From: Nitrospina sp.
GTDB lineage: Bacteria; Nitrospinota; Nitrospinia; Nitrospinales; VA-1
Direction: 5' to 3'
NCBI GenBank assembly: GCA_018665625.1
Contig: JABJCF010000147.1
Coordinates: 1 to 5,827, forward strand
DNA: 5,827 nucleotides
Positions 1 through 5,146 of the stretch are shown piece after piece (the stretch's first letter is position 1; every line of letters begins with the position of its first letter). Made by a program: the position numbers and the translations under genes. The notes under the pieces are model-generated. The model had not been told where the DNA came from and made no database searches. It worked only from the letters and a program-made list of their open reading frames with translations.

Positions 1-40
1 AACGGCGCATTCTTACACGAAATTGCTTAAAGTTCAATAT

Positions 41-69
41 TTTTCAAAAACTGCGAGAGTAGCTATAAA
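41..69 (+). promoter_or_regulatory. Candidate sigma70 promoter of the hydrolase gene
   Basis: TTTTCA (41-46, 4 of 6 to the -35 consensus) lies 17 bp before TATAAA (64-69, 5 of 6 to the -10 consensus). Transcription would begin near 76 and leave a leader of about 50 nt before the ATG at 125. The region is AT-rich, so chance matches are likely. Bases 1-40 show no convincing gene: one frame reads a few codons to a TAA at 28-30, which could be the tail of an upstream gene but is too short to judge. Confidence 0.35.
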
Positions 70-124
70 AGTAAAAATATCCTTATATTTGTAGATTTAA
101 TTACCTTTTGTTGAAAGTTTGATT

Positions 125-883
125 ATGAGTTCCATTTTTGATTCCCAAGCATTTAATGCCAATCTATTTTTCCCGCGAGCTGATACTTATCCGACTCCCA
201 GTGGGGTAGACGATTATTATATAGATGTAAATGATGGCGTCAGGATTCATGCTCGTCGTCATCCAAATCCGTCGGCAAAGCTCAGCCTTTTGTTTTTTCA
301 CGGAAATGGTGAAATCGTCTCTGATTATGACGGGCTAGCGGAGCTTTTTTCCAGTTTAGGGGTTGAGCTAACCATCGCTGATTTTAGAGGTTACGGGAAA
401 AGTACAGGAACCCCAACACTAAGAGACTCATTAGCCGACTCTCATCATATCTTTGATTATTTAAAGGACAAAAAGATTTTAAAAAATAAAGTGGGCGTAA
501 TGGGCAGATCTTTAGGAAGTGCTCCCACCATCGAGCTTTGTAGTAAGCGTTCCGATATCCAGGCTTGTGTTCTGGAAAGTGGTTATGCCGACCCTGTTCC
601 ATTAGTTGAGAGACGAGGATTAAAAATAGATAAAACGACCCCAGAAGAAAATGCCCTGTTTAATAATAGTCAGAAAATTAACGCGGTCAAATGTCCTACT
701 TTGATCATGCACGGTGAAGATGATTTCCTGATCTCTCCAAAAGAAGCTAAACTTAATTACGACAATGCGGGTTCCAAGGTAAAAAGACTGGAAATTCTTG
801 AGGGAGTAGGTCATAACGATATGATGATGGCTCCCAACCAATCTTATTTTACAGTTCTAAGAGAATTTTTTGATTCCTTATAA
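125..883 (+). CDS. Alpha/beta hydrolase, BEM46/YfhR-like serine hydrolase
   Basis: The product is a probable cytoplasmic serine hydrolase of 252 residues; substrate unknown. The fold's landmarks appear in order, numbered from the ATG at 125: the oxyanion segment HGNGE (H59-E63), the DFRGYGKS strand-turn motif (86-93), the nucleophile elbow GRSLG with Ser129, the acid in HGEDD (most likely Asp200) and the catalytic His230 in GVGHND. The HGNG, RGYGKS and GRSLG combination is typical of the BEM46/YfhR/ABHD13 group; these are family expectations, not proof of activity. No signal peptide or membrane helix is seen. A TTG at 119 would add two residues, but ATG 125 is the better start; GAAAG at 113-117 is a weak ribosome site. 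The gene runs 47 bp ahead of the LRR gene on the same strand with no terminator between, so the two could be co-transcribed. A thioesterase, esterase or peptidase role is equally possible. Confidence 0.9.
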   Translation: MSSIFDSQAFNANLFFPRADTYPTPSGVDDYYIDVNDGVRIHARRHPNPSAKLSLLFFHGNGEIVSDYDGLAELFSSLGVELTIADFRGYGKSTGTPTLRDSLADSHHIFDYLKDKKILKNKVGVMGRSLGSAPTIELCSKRSDIQACVLESGYADPVPLVERRGLKIDKTTPEENALFNNSQKINAVKCPTLIMHGEDDFLISPKEAKLNYDNAGSKVKRLEILEGVGHNDMMMAPNQSYFTVLREFFDSL

Positions 884-920
884 TTATCTTATAGAAATAA
901 TAAATGTTTTTCGAGTAACT

Positions 921-924
921 GGAG
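921..924 (+). promoter_or_regulatory. Shine-Dalgarno site that fixes the GTG start of the LRR gene
   Basis: GGAG sits 6 nt before the GTG at 931, a normal spacing. It supports the GTG over internal ATG codons near residue 10. It is the clearest ribosome site in the window. Confidence 0.7.
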
Positions 925-930
925 ACACTA

Positions 931-2124
931 GTGAGAAAGTTTTACAATATTGAAGGAATGATCCGAAATGGATTCAAGTTAAGTCGTGATTATGAAACCC
1001 TTGACTTCAGTTTTGCCAATTTTTCGGATGCTGCTGCGGAATCTTTTGCCAAAGCGCGCTCGATCAAGCAGCTTAGGCGTTTAACCATAAGCGGAAAAAA
1101 GTTAACGGCTGTGGCCGCAAAAGCATTTGGGGCTTCCGAGACATTAGGCAACCTGGAGTTCTTAAAGTTATACAAAAATAAAATAGGGGATGAAGGGCTA
1201 AAATATTTTGCAGAATCAGATAAACTTCCCCGACTAAAATCGCTAAGGCTTTCCTGGAATGGCATTGGCCCTAAAGGTGCCAAGTATATTGCCGATTCAC
1301 TGCATATGAAAAGCCTGACAACACTGGTGCTGTCTGAAAACCAGCTTGGCGATGAAGGAATTAAATATCTCGCAGAAGCTAAATCCTTAACCAGTCTTGA
1401 AAGCCTAGACCTCAGAAAAAACCAAATCACAGACGAAGGTGCACAAGTACTATCAAAAAGTAAAAACTTCCCCAAACTTCAAGCAATCGATCTGACGGGT
1501 AATGACTTAACGGAAAAAGGGTTTAACGCTCTTGCCGAGTTAAAAATATTCAATTTGATTCGTGCGAAACTTAGCGAAGAGGGTGACAAGCTTGACCTCA
1601 GTAATCTCAGATTGGGGGATGTAGAATGTAGGTCAATTGCTAATTGCGAAGACTTGAAGGATTTAACCCACCTTTATCTGGAATTGAACAATATTACAGA
1701 TAAAGGAATGGAACTTCTTGCTAATTCAGAAAATTTGAAGAATGTGACGCTGTTATCTTTGGATCGCAACAATATAGGCGATGCGGGCTTTATTCACATT
1801 GTGAATTCAGAAACTCTTAACAATTTACAAGTATTGATGGTCGAAAATAACGGTATCACTGATGAAGGCATCGAGGCGATCTGTGAATCGGAAAATCTGT
1901 CTAATCTATTACGGCTTTATATCGAGGAAAATAATTACACGGAAGAAGGTTTTGAACTGCTAGGCGAAGCGGAACATTTGATGAAGTTAGAGTATCCTGA
2001 GTTCGACCGTGAAGAAGAGATAGAAGAAGAAGAAGAGGAAGAAGAAGAGTTTGATGATGTCGAAGACATCGAAGAAATCGAAGAGGAAGAAGACCTCGGT
2101 GAAACCGAATACGAATCTCAATAA
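931..2124 (+). CDS. Leucine-rich-repeat protein with acidic C-terminal tail (RNI/RanGAP-like)
   Basis: The product is 397 residues with no signal peptide or membrane helix, so probably cytoplasmic, and likely a binding scaffold. From residue 24 to 355 it consists of about twelve repeats, nearly all exactly 27 residues, following LxxLxLxxNxIxDEGxxxLAxSxxL. Unit starts are 24, 51, 78, 105, 132, 159, 186, 221, 248, 275, 302 and 329. Units 1-2 are degenerate; unit 7 (186-220) has 8 extra residues and splits the solenoid into blocks of seven and five. The DEGxxxLA pattern is that of the ribonuclease-inhibitor/RanGAP LRR class. Residues 356-397 form an acidic tail that is mostly Glu and Asp, encoded by a GAA/GAG-rich tract. 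The start is GTG, supported by GGAG at 921-924. The partner is unknown; protein-protein binding is the family expectation, and any GTPase-linked role is speculative. Confidence 0.9.
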   Translation: MRKFYNIEGMIRNGFKLSRDYETLDFSFANFSDAAAESFAKARSIKQLRRLTISGKKLTAVAAKAFGASETLGNLEFLKLYKNKIGDEGLKYFAESDKLPRLKSLRLSWNGIGPKGAKYIADSLHMKSLTTLVLSENQLGDEGIKYLAEAKSLTSLESLDLRKNQITDEGAQVLSKSKNFPKLQAIDLTGNDLTEKGFNALAELKIFNLIRAKLSEEGDKLDLSNLRLGDVECRSIANCEDLKDLTHLYLELNNITDKGMELLANSENLKNVTLLSLDRNNIGDAGFIHIVNSETLNNLQVLMVENNGITDEGIEAICESENLSNLLRLYIEENNYTEEGFELLGEAEHLMKLEYPEFDREEEIEEEEEEEEEFDDVEDIEEIEEEEDLGETEYESQ

Positions 2125-2146
2125 GCACTAGGCGTACGGCCAGTAA

Positions 2147-2168
2147 TTGCTCCCCCCCTCGGGAGCAA
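2147..2168. terminator. Hairpin between convergent genes, possible transcription end
   Basis: TTGCTCCC (2147-2154) and GGGAGCAA (2161-2168) form a perfect 8-bp stem around a 6-nt loop, 22 bp after the LRR stop codon. It lies between two genes that converge, so it could end both transcripts. No U-run follows directly on either strand, so it is not a textbook intrinsic terminator and may instead be an RNA 3'-end stabiliser. Confidence 0.45.
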
Positions 2169-2245
2169 CTGAGCCTTACTAATATTGGTAACCAACATTT
2201 TTCTTTCTAATAGATTCCAAGCTAGTAGCCAACGGCGGTTCGCCT

Positions 2246-2791
2246 CTACCAGGAGGTGCGCCAGAGTTCCTGGGAGCTTTTCATTTTGAAGATTTCGTTG
2301 ATTTTGGTTACGAAATGTTCATCGCTGTAAGTTTTGGTGTACTCATCTCCCTTGGTCTTATAGGGATTCCACGATAGAACCATGCGTTCGATGAACATTT
2401 CATCGAGTGAAACATGCGTGATCTTTTTTATAATATTGGTGTCCAGATCGGTGAGAATGGCCACCATATTATAATCTTCCTTGTTATATAGGGCTTCACA
2501 AAATCCCGGGGATTCAATTTCCTGTTGAATTGGGTTGCATGGGGTTTCCAATAGCCAGTCTTCACTACCAATCGCGAAAATGGGAATGGAAGGAAATTCG
2601 GATTCTATAATCAACTTTGCCTGCCATTTACCACACCAGGCCTTGATTTGAGCCTCAGACGGGCTGGGTAGGGCTGCGAGCAACAGCATATCGCCATTGG
2701 GCGAAAAAGAAAGGCCACCACCATGCCCAGCGATAGGCAAAGGGCAGGGTTGTCCTTCTACGAAACTAACTGATTGATCCATTTCATTCAT
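2246..2791 (-). CDS. Conserved-looking protein of unknown function
   Basis: I do not recognise this 181-residue protein. It reads from ATG at 2791 (a second Met at residue 4 is an alternative start) to TAG at 2248-2246. The composition is that of a soluble globular protein: no signal peptide, no membrane segment, no repeats. Visible landmarks are a Gly-rich turn (AGHGGG, 21-26), SPNGD (30-34), a Pro/Ser-rich SPSEAQIKAW stretch (43-52), an alternating hydrophobic core (60-75) and a strand-like VAILTDLDTNIIKK segment (110-123). Cysteines at 16, 53, 85 and 98 form no CxxC pair. It converges on the LRR gene (121 bp apart) and diverges from the MBL gene. A promoter candidate and a weak GGTG ribosome site precede it. 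Amino-acid use is balanced and it does not overlap a better gene, which supports it being real. Confidence 0.7.
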   Translation of the reverse strand: MNEMDQSVSFVEGQPCPLPIAGHGGGLSFSPNGDMLLLAALPSPSEAQIKAWCGKWQAKLIIESEFPSIPIFAIGSEDWLLETPCNPIQQEIESPGFCEALYNKEDYNMVAILTDLDTNIIKKITHVSLDEMFIERMVLSWNPYKTKGDEYTKTYSDEHFVTKINEIFKMKSSQELWRTSW

Positions 2792-2817
2792 ATTGAATTC
2801 ACACCGAATATTTGATT

Positions 2818-2846
2818 ATTTTTAGGAAACCAGGCTGAATTGTCTA
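2818..2846 (-). promoter_or_regulatory. Candidate sigma70 promoter of the minus-strand gene
   Basis: Read on the minus strand, TAGACA (2846-2841, 5 of 6 to the -35 consensus) is followed after 17 bp by AAAAAT (2823-2818, 4 of 6 to the -10). Transcription would start near 2811, giving a leader of about 20 nt. The opposite strand of this gap must hold the MBL promoter, for which I found no good match. Confidence 0.35.
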
Positions 2847-2970
2847 CTGCCATCTGCTTTCCTTTGATGCTAAGGGAATAAATCCGGTTCATAAAATCTC
2901 ATATTTTAACAGGTTGAGTTTATGGGCACCTTCGGTTACTCTTAATCGTTTATACAACCATTTTAGAAAA

Positions 2971-4374
2971 ATGAAAACAACTCTTATATCTCATGCCAGC
3001 TTGCTCGTTCAATCTGGCAATACAACATTGCTGACCGATCCCGTTTTTTTCGACTATTTGTGGGAAGAGTGCAATGTGGCTTGTCCCAGTATCGACTTGG
3101 ATTTAAATAAGCTTCCCCCTATCGATGTATTAAATATTTCCCATCGGCATCAGGACCATTTTGATATCCGAACCTTGGCTTATATTGCCAGTAGTGATTC
3201 AATTTTAGCTCCCGATGCTTTGGTTCTTGCTCCAAAAGACGAAATTTTACTTGAAGTGTTAAAAGAATTGCAGTTTGAAAATGTGACTGTGGTCGAAGAT
3301 TTCAAGGCGATAGACTTTAAAGATTTTACTTTAACCCCTACACCTTCATTAAATCAGCAAGACTATTTCCCTGAACACGGATTACTGGTAAACGATGGGT
3401 CGGTAACTGTATGGAATCAGGTCGACACCATTGTTTCCCCTGACATCATTAAATACATACACCGGTTGTATGGACAACCCGATATGGCGCATATGCGCTA
3501 CCTCCCTTTGCTGGAGGGTAACTTCTCTTTTCATAATGCGATTGAATTGCCTATGGAAGAGTACAGTTCTTTTCTGAAAGTGGCTGCGGCTTGTCGCCCA
3601 AAATTTGCGGTGCCAGGTTCTGCAGGATTTCGTTATCGTGATGAGTTTGGTTTTTTGAATCAGTATTCATTTCCGACAACGCAAGAACAGTTTTTGCGCG
3701 ACTTAAAAGATTTTTGCCCGGAAATCAATAGCAGTGTTTTTTATCCGGGAGATGTGGCTACCATTACCAAAGAGGGTGTTCAAATTGCCCGTGGTGATTC
3801 TGATTTTGTGAAAATTAAAGAAGACGATGGTCACAAAGTAGAATTCAAGCCTGTCCTTGAAGTGCCCCCGATACGCACTCAAACAAAGGATCTAAATGAA
3901 CATGATGAACAATGGAAAGAGGTTGTTGATTTTATAGAAAATAAATTTGTAGAAAAGGTTGTAGAAAAAAAAGCCGTGCAATCCTGGGTAGAGTGGAATG
4001 TTGTTTATCAATTAGAAGTGTTTGGGATTGACGGTTCTGAAATATGGTGTTTGGATTTTGCCGGTGAAGACGCCAACATAATTAAAGGGCGTGTGGGAAA
4101 AATAAATCTTTATGAAGGCATTGGGTGCTCAGAGTTATATCGACTCATTCATAATGATACCAGTTGGGATTATGTCGGCATCAACGGACAGTATCGGACC
4201 TTTAAGGACATTTACCGGATTCGATTAGGAGAATTTGAAACCTGGAAAGGGAAGGGGAAAGAAAAATTTCCACAACCTTTGACTGAAATTTTTCCGGCCG
4301 GTCCTGAAATGGATCGAGTCAAATTTATGCGTGATGTCAAACGCTGGAAGTCGAGTGCCAAGGCTACTCCTTAG
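2971..4374 (+). CDS. MBL-fold metallohydrolase-like protein with C-terminal SCP2-like domain
   Basis: The product is 467 residues, predicted soluble. The N-terminal half is a metallo-beta-lactamase fold of the UlaG/CMP-Neu5Ac-hydroxylase branch: an opening strand reaching LLTDP (20-24), then the metal motif HRHQDH (His58, His60, Asp62, His63), and Asp152 in NQVDT in the place of the usual GDT aspartate. No His is obvious where UlaG-type proteins carry the next ligand (TPTPSLNQQ, 122-130); His136 or His188 might serve. The stretch from VPGSAGF (214-220) to PGD (259-261) resembles CMAH-type MBL proteins, but no Rieske domain is present. Residues about 312-425, with W342, the LDFAG strand (361-365) and the LIHNDTSW segment (392-399), look like an SCP2-like lipid-binding fold; this is my inference. 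An in-frame TTG at 2914 would add 19 residues unlike the family's N terminus, so ATG 2971 is preferred although its ribosome site is weak. The reaction is unknown. Confidence 0.85.
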   Translation: MKTTLISHASLLVQSGNTTLLTDPVFFDYLWEECNVACPSIDLDLNKLPPIDVLNISHRHQDHFDIRTLAYIASSDSILAPDALVLAPKDEILLEVLKELQFENVTVVEDFKAIDFKDFTLTPTPSLNQQDYFPEHGLLVNDGSVTVWNQVDTIVSPDIIKYIHRLYGQPDMAHMRYLPLLEGNFSFHNAIELPMEEYSSFLKVAAACRPKFAVPGSAGFRYRDEFGFLNQYSFPTTQEQFLRDLKDFCPEINSSVFYPGDVATITKEGVQIARGDSDFVKIKEDDGHKVEFKPVLEVPPIRTQTKDLNEHDEQWKEVVDFIENKFVEKVVEKKAVQSWVEWNVVYQLEVFGIDGSEIWCLDFAGEDANIIKGRVGKINLYEGIGCSELYRLIHNDTSWDYVGINGQYRTFKDIYRIRLGEFETWKGKGKEKFPQPLTEIFPAGPEMDRVKFMRDVKRWKSSAKATP

Positions 4375-4377
4375 AGG

Positions 4378-4439
4378 GAATGTTCATTTACAGAATAGGT
4401 TTTGACCTTTTGGCCTCACACCCAGTAGAGGCAACATTC
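4378..4439 (+). repeat. Nested inverted repeats downstream of the MBL gene
   Basis: GAATGTT (4378-4384) pairs with AACATTC (4433-4439), and inside it GCCTC (4413-4417) pairs with GAGGC (4428-4432) around a 10-nt loop. The two 3' arms are contiguous (4428-4439), while the 5' arms are 28 nt apart. The structure starts 3 nt after the MBL stop codon. It could stabilise or end that transcript, but there is no U-run, so a terminator call would be weak. Confidence 0.35.
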
Positions 4440-4453
4440 TGAATAACTTTCCA

Positions 4454-4482
4454 TTGACAGTTTTAGGGCGAGTGGGTAAACT
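4454..4482 (+). promoter_or_regulatory. Sigma70 promoter of the tRNA gene
   Basis: A perfect -35 box TTGACA (4454-4459) is followed after exactly 17 bp by TAAACT (4477-4482, 4 of 6 to the -10 consensus). Transcription would start near 4489, about 33 nt before the mature tRNA 5' end. It is the best -35 match in the window and fits the strong expression expected of a tRNA gene. Confidence 0.65.
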
Positions 4483-4512
4483 TGCTAACCCTTCTAAAAT
4501 ACAAGAAGTTAC

Positions 4513-4605
4513 AAAAAGCTTGGCGGTGTAGCTCAGGTGGTTAGAGCATACGGCTCATATCCGTAGTGTCGGGGGTTCAACTCCCTCCACCGCTACCAGC
4601 TTTTT
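4513..4605 (+). repeat. Perfect 8-bp inverted repeat bracketing the tRNA
   Basis: AAAAAGCT (4513-4520) and AGCTTTTT (4598-4605) are exact reverse complements. The 3' arm begins with the last A of the tRNA's CCA and runs into a T-rich stretch (to about 4634). In the precursor RNA the arms could pair and extend the acceptor stem almost directly. The U-run of the 3' arm would then also serve as a terminator tail. Confidence 0.5.
4522..4598 (+). tRNA. tRNA-Met (anticodon CAU, elongator type)
   Basis: The 77-nt gene folds into a full cloverleaf. The acceptor arms are 4522-4528 and 4588-4594, with a G-U pair at 1-72. The D stem is GCTC/GAGC (4531-4534, 4544-4547), the anticodon stem 4549-4553 with 4561-4565, the variable loop 4566-4570, and the T stem GGGGG/CCCTC (4571-4575, 4583-4587) around TTCAACT. 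The anticodon CAT is at 4556-4558, the discriminator is A4595 and CCA is encoded (4596-4598). It is not the initiator: position 1-72 is paired and the anticodon stem lacks the three stacked G-C pairs with all G on the 5' side. The body closely resembles elongator tRNA-Met genes I know from deltaproteobacteria-like groups. A CAU tRNA could also be tRNA-Ile2, read after lysidine modification, which I consider less likely. Confidence 0.95.
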
Positions 4606-4667
4606 CTTCTTTTCCCCTTTAAATTCCTTTTATTTGTTATTGTTTTTAAAATTTACAATAGACAAAT

Positions 4668-4696
4668 TTGGACATTTTCGATAAAATATTGATAAT
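4668..4696 (+). promoter_or_regulatory. Promoter of the BFD-like gene, overlapping the Fur box
   Basis: TTGGAC (4668-4673, 4 of 6 to the -35 consensus) and GATAAT (4691-4696, 5 of 6 to the -10) are separated by exactly 17 bp. The -10 hexamer is the first part of the Fur-box match, so a bound repressor would cover it. A second overlapping pair, TAGACA (4659-4664) and TAAAAT (4682-4687), also has 17-bp spacing and would be an alternative. Either gives a leader of about 30-40 nt. Confidence 0.6.
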
Positions 4697-4709
4697 AATT
4701 CTCATTAAC
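4691..4709 (+). promoter_or_regulatory. Fur-box-like operator
   Basis: GATAATAATTCTCATTAAC matches the classical 19-bp Fur consensus GATAATGATAATCATTATC at 15 of 19 positions. In the 6-1-6 view, GATAAT-A-ATTCTC differs from GATAAT-N-ATTATC at one base. The site overlaps the -10 element of the gene for a [2Fe-2S] BFD-like protein, where iron control makes functional sense because E. coli bfd is itself iron-regulated. The region is AT-rich, which raises the chance-match risk, but position and gene type agree. Confidence 0.7.
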
Positions 4710-4732
4710 TAAAAATTTCGATATTTTGTTAT

Positions 4733-5032
4733 ATGAATCTTCCTCCTAAAGTGGAAACGGATGAGACCATTTGCCAATGTTTTCAAGTAAATGAGAGCAC
4801 TATCCGCGCTGCTATAGCAAAAGGTAATTTAACAGATATTGATCAGGTTACGGAAAGTTGTGAAGCCGGCGGAGGGTGTCATTCCTGCCATATTTTATTG
4901 CAACTTTTTATCGATGAGCATCAGGAAAAAATCACATCTATGGAGAATCTGGTTCACGACCATGCAAAAAAAGTTAAAAAGCGTGGAATATTGAGTCGTT
5001 TTTTCGAAAAAATTAAGTCGCCTGCCTCCTGA
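4733..5032 (+). CDS. BFD-like [2Fe-2S]-binding small protein
   Basis: The product is 99 residues. Residues 12-62 match the Fer2_BFD fold of bacterioferritin-associated ferredoxin: the ICQCF motif (Cys14, Cys16), a TIRAAIAKG helix, and GGGCHSC (Cys49, Cys52). This is the C-x-C...C-x2-C set that binds one [2Fe-2S] cluster in the family. Bfd in E. coli reduces bacterioferritin to release stored iron; whether this protein does so, or serves another electron acceptor, cannot be told here, and no bacterioferritin gene is in view. It is longer than E. coli Bfd (64 residues): residues 63-99 form a charged extension ending in a basic amphipathic stretch (KKVKKRGILSRFFEKIK). Cys43 is an extra cysteine. 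The gene sits 134 bp after the tRNA and has its own promoter and Fur box. No ribosome site is visible before the ATG. Confidence 0.88.
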   Translation: MNLPPKVETDETICQCFQVNESTIRAAIAKGNLTDIDQVTESCEAGGGCHSCHILLQLFIDEHQEKITSMENLVHDHAKKVKKRGILSRFFEKIKSPAS

Positions 5033-5084
5033 CATCTTTAGAAATATTAACACTTTAGTTTTTCTGTTATTTCTCCTTTTAGAA

Positions 5085-5090
5085 TATAAT
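5085..5090 (+). promoter_or_regulatory. Possible -10 element for the SLOG-larC unit
   Basis: A perfect TATAAT lies 56 bp before the ATG at 5147, within the 114-bp gap after the BFD-like gene. No good -35 hexamer stands 16-18 bp upstream (TTCTGT is the nearest). A second candidate, TATAAA at 5129-5134, would make the message almost leaderless. Either could drive the next two genes. Confidence 0.3.
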
Positions 5091-5146
5091 GATTCTGTTA
5101 GTTTGTTTTCTAATAACAAATTTTTAACTATAAATTCCCCAATATT

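Noticed and set aside
384..602. Minus-strand open frame inside the hydrolase gene
   Set aside because: It is short, antisense to the catalytic core of a clear hydrolase, and shows no supporting signals.
990..1475. Open frame of 161 codons on the minus strand
   Set aside because: It is antisense to the LRR repeats, rich in Ser/Leu/Phe as expected from the complement of a repeated coding sequence, and has no ribosome site or known motif.
1000..1995. 81-bp periodic DNA repeats considered as a tandem repeat array
   Set aside because: The periodicity is explained by the 27-residue LRR units; the DNA copies are diverged and in frame, so this is a protein repeat, not a satellite or CRISPR.
2185..2195. 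TTGGTAACCAA palindrome followed by a T-rich stretch
   Set aside because: The arms are separated by one base, so an RNA hairpin would lose most of its pairs to make a loop; as an operator it has no promoter beside it.
4522..4605. tRNA 3' end as an integration (att) site
   Set aside because: No copy of the tRNA 3' end is repeated downstream in the window and there is no integrase or phage gene nearby.
4638..4660. TATTGT/ACAATA inverted repeat as terminator of the tRNA transcript
   Set aside because: The stem is 6 A/T-rich pairs with an 11-nt loop and no U-run after it; it overlaps the upstream promoter region of the next gene and is as likely to be chance.
5041..5080. GAAATA/TATTTC hairpin after the BFD-like gene as terminator
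   Set aside because: The stem is almost entirely A-T with a 21-nt loop; the following T-rich tract is suggestive but the stability is too low to call.
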